This document shows, piece by piece, positions 61,419-64,000 of a stretch of 64,000 nucleotides of DNA (positions are counted from its first letter, which is position 1; the number at the start of each line of letters is the position of its first letter). The notes below the pieces were generated by a model. That model saw only the letters and a list, made by a program, of their open reading frames with translations. It was not told the origin of the DNA and searched no databases. Origin of the DNA: Paraescarpia echinospica (lineage: Eukaryota > Annelida > Polychaeta > Sabellida > Siboglinidae); NCBI GenBank assembly GCA_020002185.1, contig CM034541.1, forward strand, positions 50,514,562 to 50,578,561. The letters run 5' to 3'. The translations under genes were made by a program, and so were the position numbers.

Positions 61419-62852
61419 ATGACGGTCCATTTGGACGACGAATGGGAGAAAGTCCAGGAATGCAGTGTTATTTTGGTCGGACCTTTCGATGGCCGCCCAT
61501 ATACCAGAGAGGATTTCCTCCACAGTCTTGAAATCTTGACAGGGAAAGTAAGTGAGAATGTGTTAGCGTTTGGTCCTTTACACAAGAACAATGAATGGTA
61601 TTTGACTGTGCATAGCGTAGAAGTCAAACACAAGCTAATAGTAGCATGGGCATTGGAAGTGAAAGGTAAAAGGTTTAGAATCAAGTCTGCAGACACCAGA
61701 CACTTTGTTGCCCGTGTACACTGGGCTCCGCCGTATGTTAACAATGCGGCTATTGTTGATCAACTGTCCAGTTACGCAAAAGTAACTTCAATTACCTTTG
61801 AGAAATCACAAAGTCCAGGGTTCGAAGGGGTGGCGACAGGTGTAAGTGATGTGTCCATGGTAGGAGATAGGCGAGAAATACCTCATCTTATCACCATTTC
61901 TAACCCGGAAACATATGAACGCTATGAACTTCTGGTTACAGTAAAAGGTAGACCACCCCTTTGTCTAAAATGCCGTAAAACTGGGCATTATCGTAAAGAT
62001 TGTAAAACGCCGTACTGCCGCCACCATGGCGAGTACGGACATACTACGGAAAGTTGTAGCGAACTGAAAGCAAGAAGCTATGCAGGGGCTTTGAGGAAAA
62101 ACGAAGAGAGACAAGAAGACATGGAATTCAGCGAGGCAGAGGTGACGGAGGAGCGGCAGACGACCTCTTTGCAGCAAGCCCCGGACGCCACGACAGCAAT
62201 AGAGCAGCCAAACAATGCAGCGTTAGGTAACAACGCAGACAGAGACAGCGCCAGCGGTAAGACGGTGACAATGCACAGAGTAAGTGGGGCCAATGTAGCC
62301 TACGTGGGGGACAACATAGATCACGCTAGTAACCCAGAACAACAGGTAGAAACGCTGTCGCAACAAATGCGAAAAGCATTAGATGGTTTATCTAAGGAGG
62401 AGAAGAAGGCGTGGCTTGTGGCCGCTGAAAGTATCCAGAAGCTAGATATTCCACGTATAGAGGAAGCAACAAGACATAGACTTAGAGGAGAGAAAGAACT
62501 ATTAGTGTTACAACAGAAGGGAGGGGATAGTAGCAATCCTTCACCAGTCAAAGGGAATAAAGACAGTAACCCACCAGCAGATAATGATGAGGAAAGTAGT
62601 TTACTGCCTGAAAGATCAACCCCGGTGTCGGGAGATGTGTTCTCGAATGAGGAAACAGAGAACATGTCTCCCGAGGAAGGAGAGATGAGCTGGGAAGAGG
62701 TAAAACGGAAAAAAAGATCACGAAGTGTCTCTCCTCCACCCTCGCCGGTTAGCCCTCCAACGGGTGAGCTGGTGATAGCGGAGGAGGACTCCGATCACAA
62801 CTCATGTCAGGAGTTGGAGTCCATTTCAAACAAGAAGAAATGCGGGGACTAA
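61419..62852 (+). CDS. LINE ORF1 protein with CCHC zinc knuckles
   Basis: A 477-residue protein from ATG 61419, chosen because the longer reading from 61326 passes through the U2 fragment. An N-terminal domain of about 170 residues (VILVGPFDGRPYTREDF, VARVHWAPPYVNNAAIVDQL) is followed by a zinc-knuckle pair (CLKCRKTGHYRKDC, then CRHHGEYGHTTESC) near residues 185-210, an acidic disordered region with a helical stretch (LSQQMRKALDGLSKEEKKAW), and a C-terminal WEEVKRKKRSRSV motif. ORF1 proteins of this kind bind LINE RNA. The frame is intact, suggesting a young copy. Confidence 0.8.
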   Translation: MTVHLDDEWEKVQECSVILVGPFDGRPYTREDFLHSLEILTGKVSENVLAFGPLHKNNEWYLTVHSVEVKHKLIVAWALEVKGKRFRIKSADTRHFVARVHWAPPYVNNAAIVDQLSSYAKVTSITFEKSQSPGFEGVATGVSDVSMVGDRREIPHLITISNPETYERYELLVTVKGRPPLCLKCRKTGHYRKDCKTPYCRHHGEYGHTTESCSELKARSYAGALRKNEERQEDMEFSEAEVTEERQTTSLQQAPDATTAIEQPNNAALGNNADRDSASGKTVTMHRVSGANVAYVGDNIDHASNPEQQVETLSQQMRKALDGLSKEEKKAWLVAAESIQKLDIPRIEEATRHRLRGEKELLVLQQKGGDSSNPSPVKGNKDSNPPADNDEESSLLPERSTPVSGDVFSNEETENMSPEEGEMSWEEVKRKKRSRSVSPPPSPVSPPTGELVIAEEDSDHNSCQELESISNKKKCGD

Positions 62853-62864
62853 AGGAAAAACCAA

Positions 62865-64000
62865 ATGGGAAACAACAACATAATGAGAGTGGTTTCACTA
62901 AACTGTAGAGGTTTAAAAGATTTCAAAAAGCGTGTTTCAATTATTCAAAATTTAAAAACTAGTTCAGTAGATATTTGTTTTCTCCAAGAAACCCATTGTT
63001 CTTCCCAAAAAACTGGAACAAATTGGACTACACAGTGGGGAGGGAAATTGTTTTGGTCATATGGGTCAGATAGGTCGAAAGGGGTTGGTATTTGGTTTAG
63101 ACCGGGCTTTAAATTTAATATAATATCTACAGACAGAGACAATGAAGGAAGGTTAATATGTTTATTAGTGAACATAAATGGTAAAATATTGAAATTAGTT
63201 AATATTTATGCCCCCGTTATTCCGAGAGAACGTAAAACATTTTTTGAATCTTTTAAATATTTTTTACAAGGAAAATATCCCACAATTTAGAGGTGATTTT
63301 AATTGCGTAACCAATGTCAATCTAGACAAATGTGGCGGAAATGACCTATACGGCAATTTAGCGAGTGAGAATCTAATTAAAGTTTGTGAAGATAATCAAT
63401 TGGTAGACATATTTAGAAAAATGAATCCTCAAAAGAAAGAATATACATGGAGAAATTCACTGCATTCTATATGTTGTAGATTAGACCGCTTTTATATTTC
63501 AGAATCTCTCATAAATAATGTAAAGTATGTTAAACATGAACCTATTAGCCACATGGTTTCTGATCATCATATTGTACAAATGGATATCACACTAGATAAA
63601 GAAGTTAACCAAGGGCCAGGTTATTGGAAATGTAACAATAATACCTTAAAAGATCCACATTTTCAAGAAGACTTAAACAATTTATGGGAATCTTTAGAGT
63701 CGATACCTGAACAAGATTCACATTGGTGGGACAAATGTAAACTGCATTTTCGAAAGTTAATTATATGTCATTCTATGAGATTATCGCGTATTAGCAAAGT
63801 AGAATTAAAAGAAGCAAGACGAGATCTAAATAATTTAATTAGAAGCGAAGAAAATACAGGAACAACACCAGAATTAATAAACCAAATTAAACAAGCACAA
63901 AGTGTGATAGATACATTAAACGAAACTTTCATGGAAGGAGCGAAAATTAGATCCAAAGCCAAATGGTTAGAGACAAACGAAAAACCTACGAGATTCTTCT
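62865..64000 (+). pseudogene. LINE ORF2 start: apurinic-type endonuclease, one frameshift
   Basis: Begins 13 bases after ORF1. The EEP endonuclease domain reads MRVVSLNCRGLKDFKKR, DICFLQETHCSS (catalytic Glu), WGGKLFWSYGSDRSKGVGIW and LVNIYAP; near 63285 a TAG and frame change follow GKYPTI; the next frame continues RGDFNC, EYTWRNSLHS, CRLDRFY and SDHHIVQMDI (catalytic Asp/His). A linker typical of Tx1/L1 elements (RSKAKWLETNEKPTRFF) reaches the window edge; the RT would follow outside. One indel is the only lesion visible. Confidence 0.8.

Larger units (their letters stand above)
61336..64000 (+). mobile_element. Tx1/Keno-like LINE joined to U2 sequence, continues past the window
   Basis: U2 fragment, short pyrimidine-rich leader, ORF1 with zinc knuckles and ORF2 with endonuclease. 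LINEs of the Tx1 group include Keno elements, which insert specifically in U2 snRNA genes, so U2 plus LINE fits a Keno-type unit. Here the unit sits inside another LINE, not in a U2 gene array. Either the U2 part came along as the 5' end of a co-transcript, or it is now part of the family's 5' UTR. Confidence 0.7.

Overview
The window is nuclear DNA from an animal, most likely an aquatic invertebrate. The background is AT-rich and rich in microsatellites, with isolated exons of metazoan-type genes (laminin-G/EGF, SET, immunoglobulin I-set), many decayed non-LTR retrotransposons and two 1,000-base assembly gaps (11399-12398 and 52201-53200). Two GC-rich islands stand out: both are Polinton/Maverick-type virus-like elements (adintovirus relatives).

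Layout. 1-5.7 kb: one extracellular-matrix-type exon (minus strand), RT relics, a MITE-like repeat and a 2.6 kb palindrome carrying two facing copies of a LINE fragment. 5.7-6.76 kb: repeat R, copy 1. 6.76-11.4 kb: Polinton copy 1 (plus strand), truncated in its first gene and running into the gap with its capsid gene. 12.4-18.65 kb: segment A, a duplicated block repeated as segment B at 54.9-61.3 kb. 18.65-20.8 kb: end of a LINE, then repeat R copy 2. 20.8-22.7 kb: simple repeats, then three tandem ~270 bp repeats in front of a TATA box. 22.7-37.1 kb: Polinton copy 2. 37.7-47.4 kb: host-type exons and LINEs. 47.4-54.9 kb: repeats and unassigned sequence. 61.3-64 kb: a U2 snRNA 5' fragment joined to a Tx1/Keno-like LINE (ORF1 and start of ORF2).

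Polinton copy 2 has two converging arms. The plus-strand arm holds a compact early region (an RPA-like OB-fold/zinc-ribbon protein and a chain of downstream reading frames) followed by protein-primed-type DNA polymerase B. The minus-strand arm runs NADAR-domain protein, packaging ATPase, small basic protein, conserved unknown, small membrane protein, chromodomain integrase, membrane protein, penton-like minor capsid, basic core-like protein, double-jelly-roll major capsid protein and adenain-like protease. This is a full replication, packaging and integration set, but polymerase, protease, integrase, penton-like and capsid genes all carry frameshifts or stops, so the copy is decayed as assembled. 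Copy 1 carries a similar but clearly diverged subset with different lesions.

The best candidate for something undescribed is the early region at 22.7-24.75 kb. One strong GT donor lies inside the RPA-like gene in phase 0. Four acceptor-like sites follow, each opening a phase-0 reading frame that ends 19-26 bases before the next acceptor. This looks like virus-style nested alternative splicing that gives one N-terminus several C-termini. Other notable points are the NADAR gene, two tRNA-like structures at the element's right end, TATA boxes placed in or over the upstream gene's last codons, and the U2-LINE junction starting at the exact 5' end of U2.
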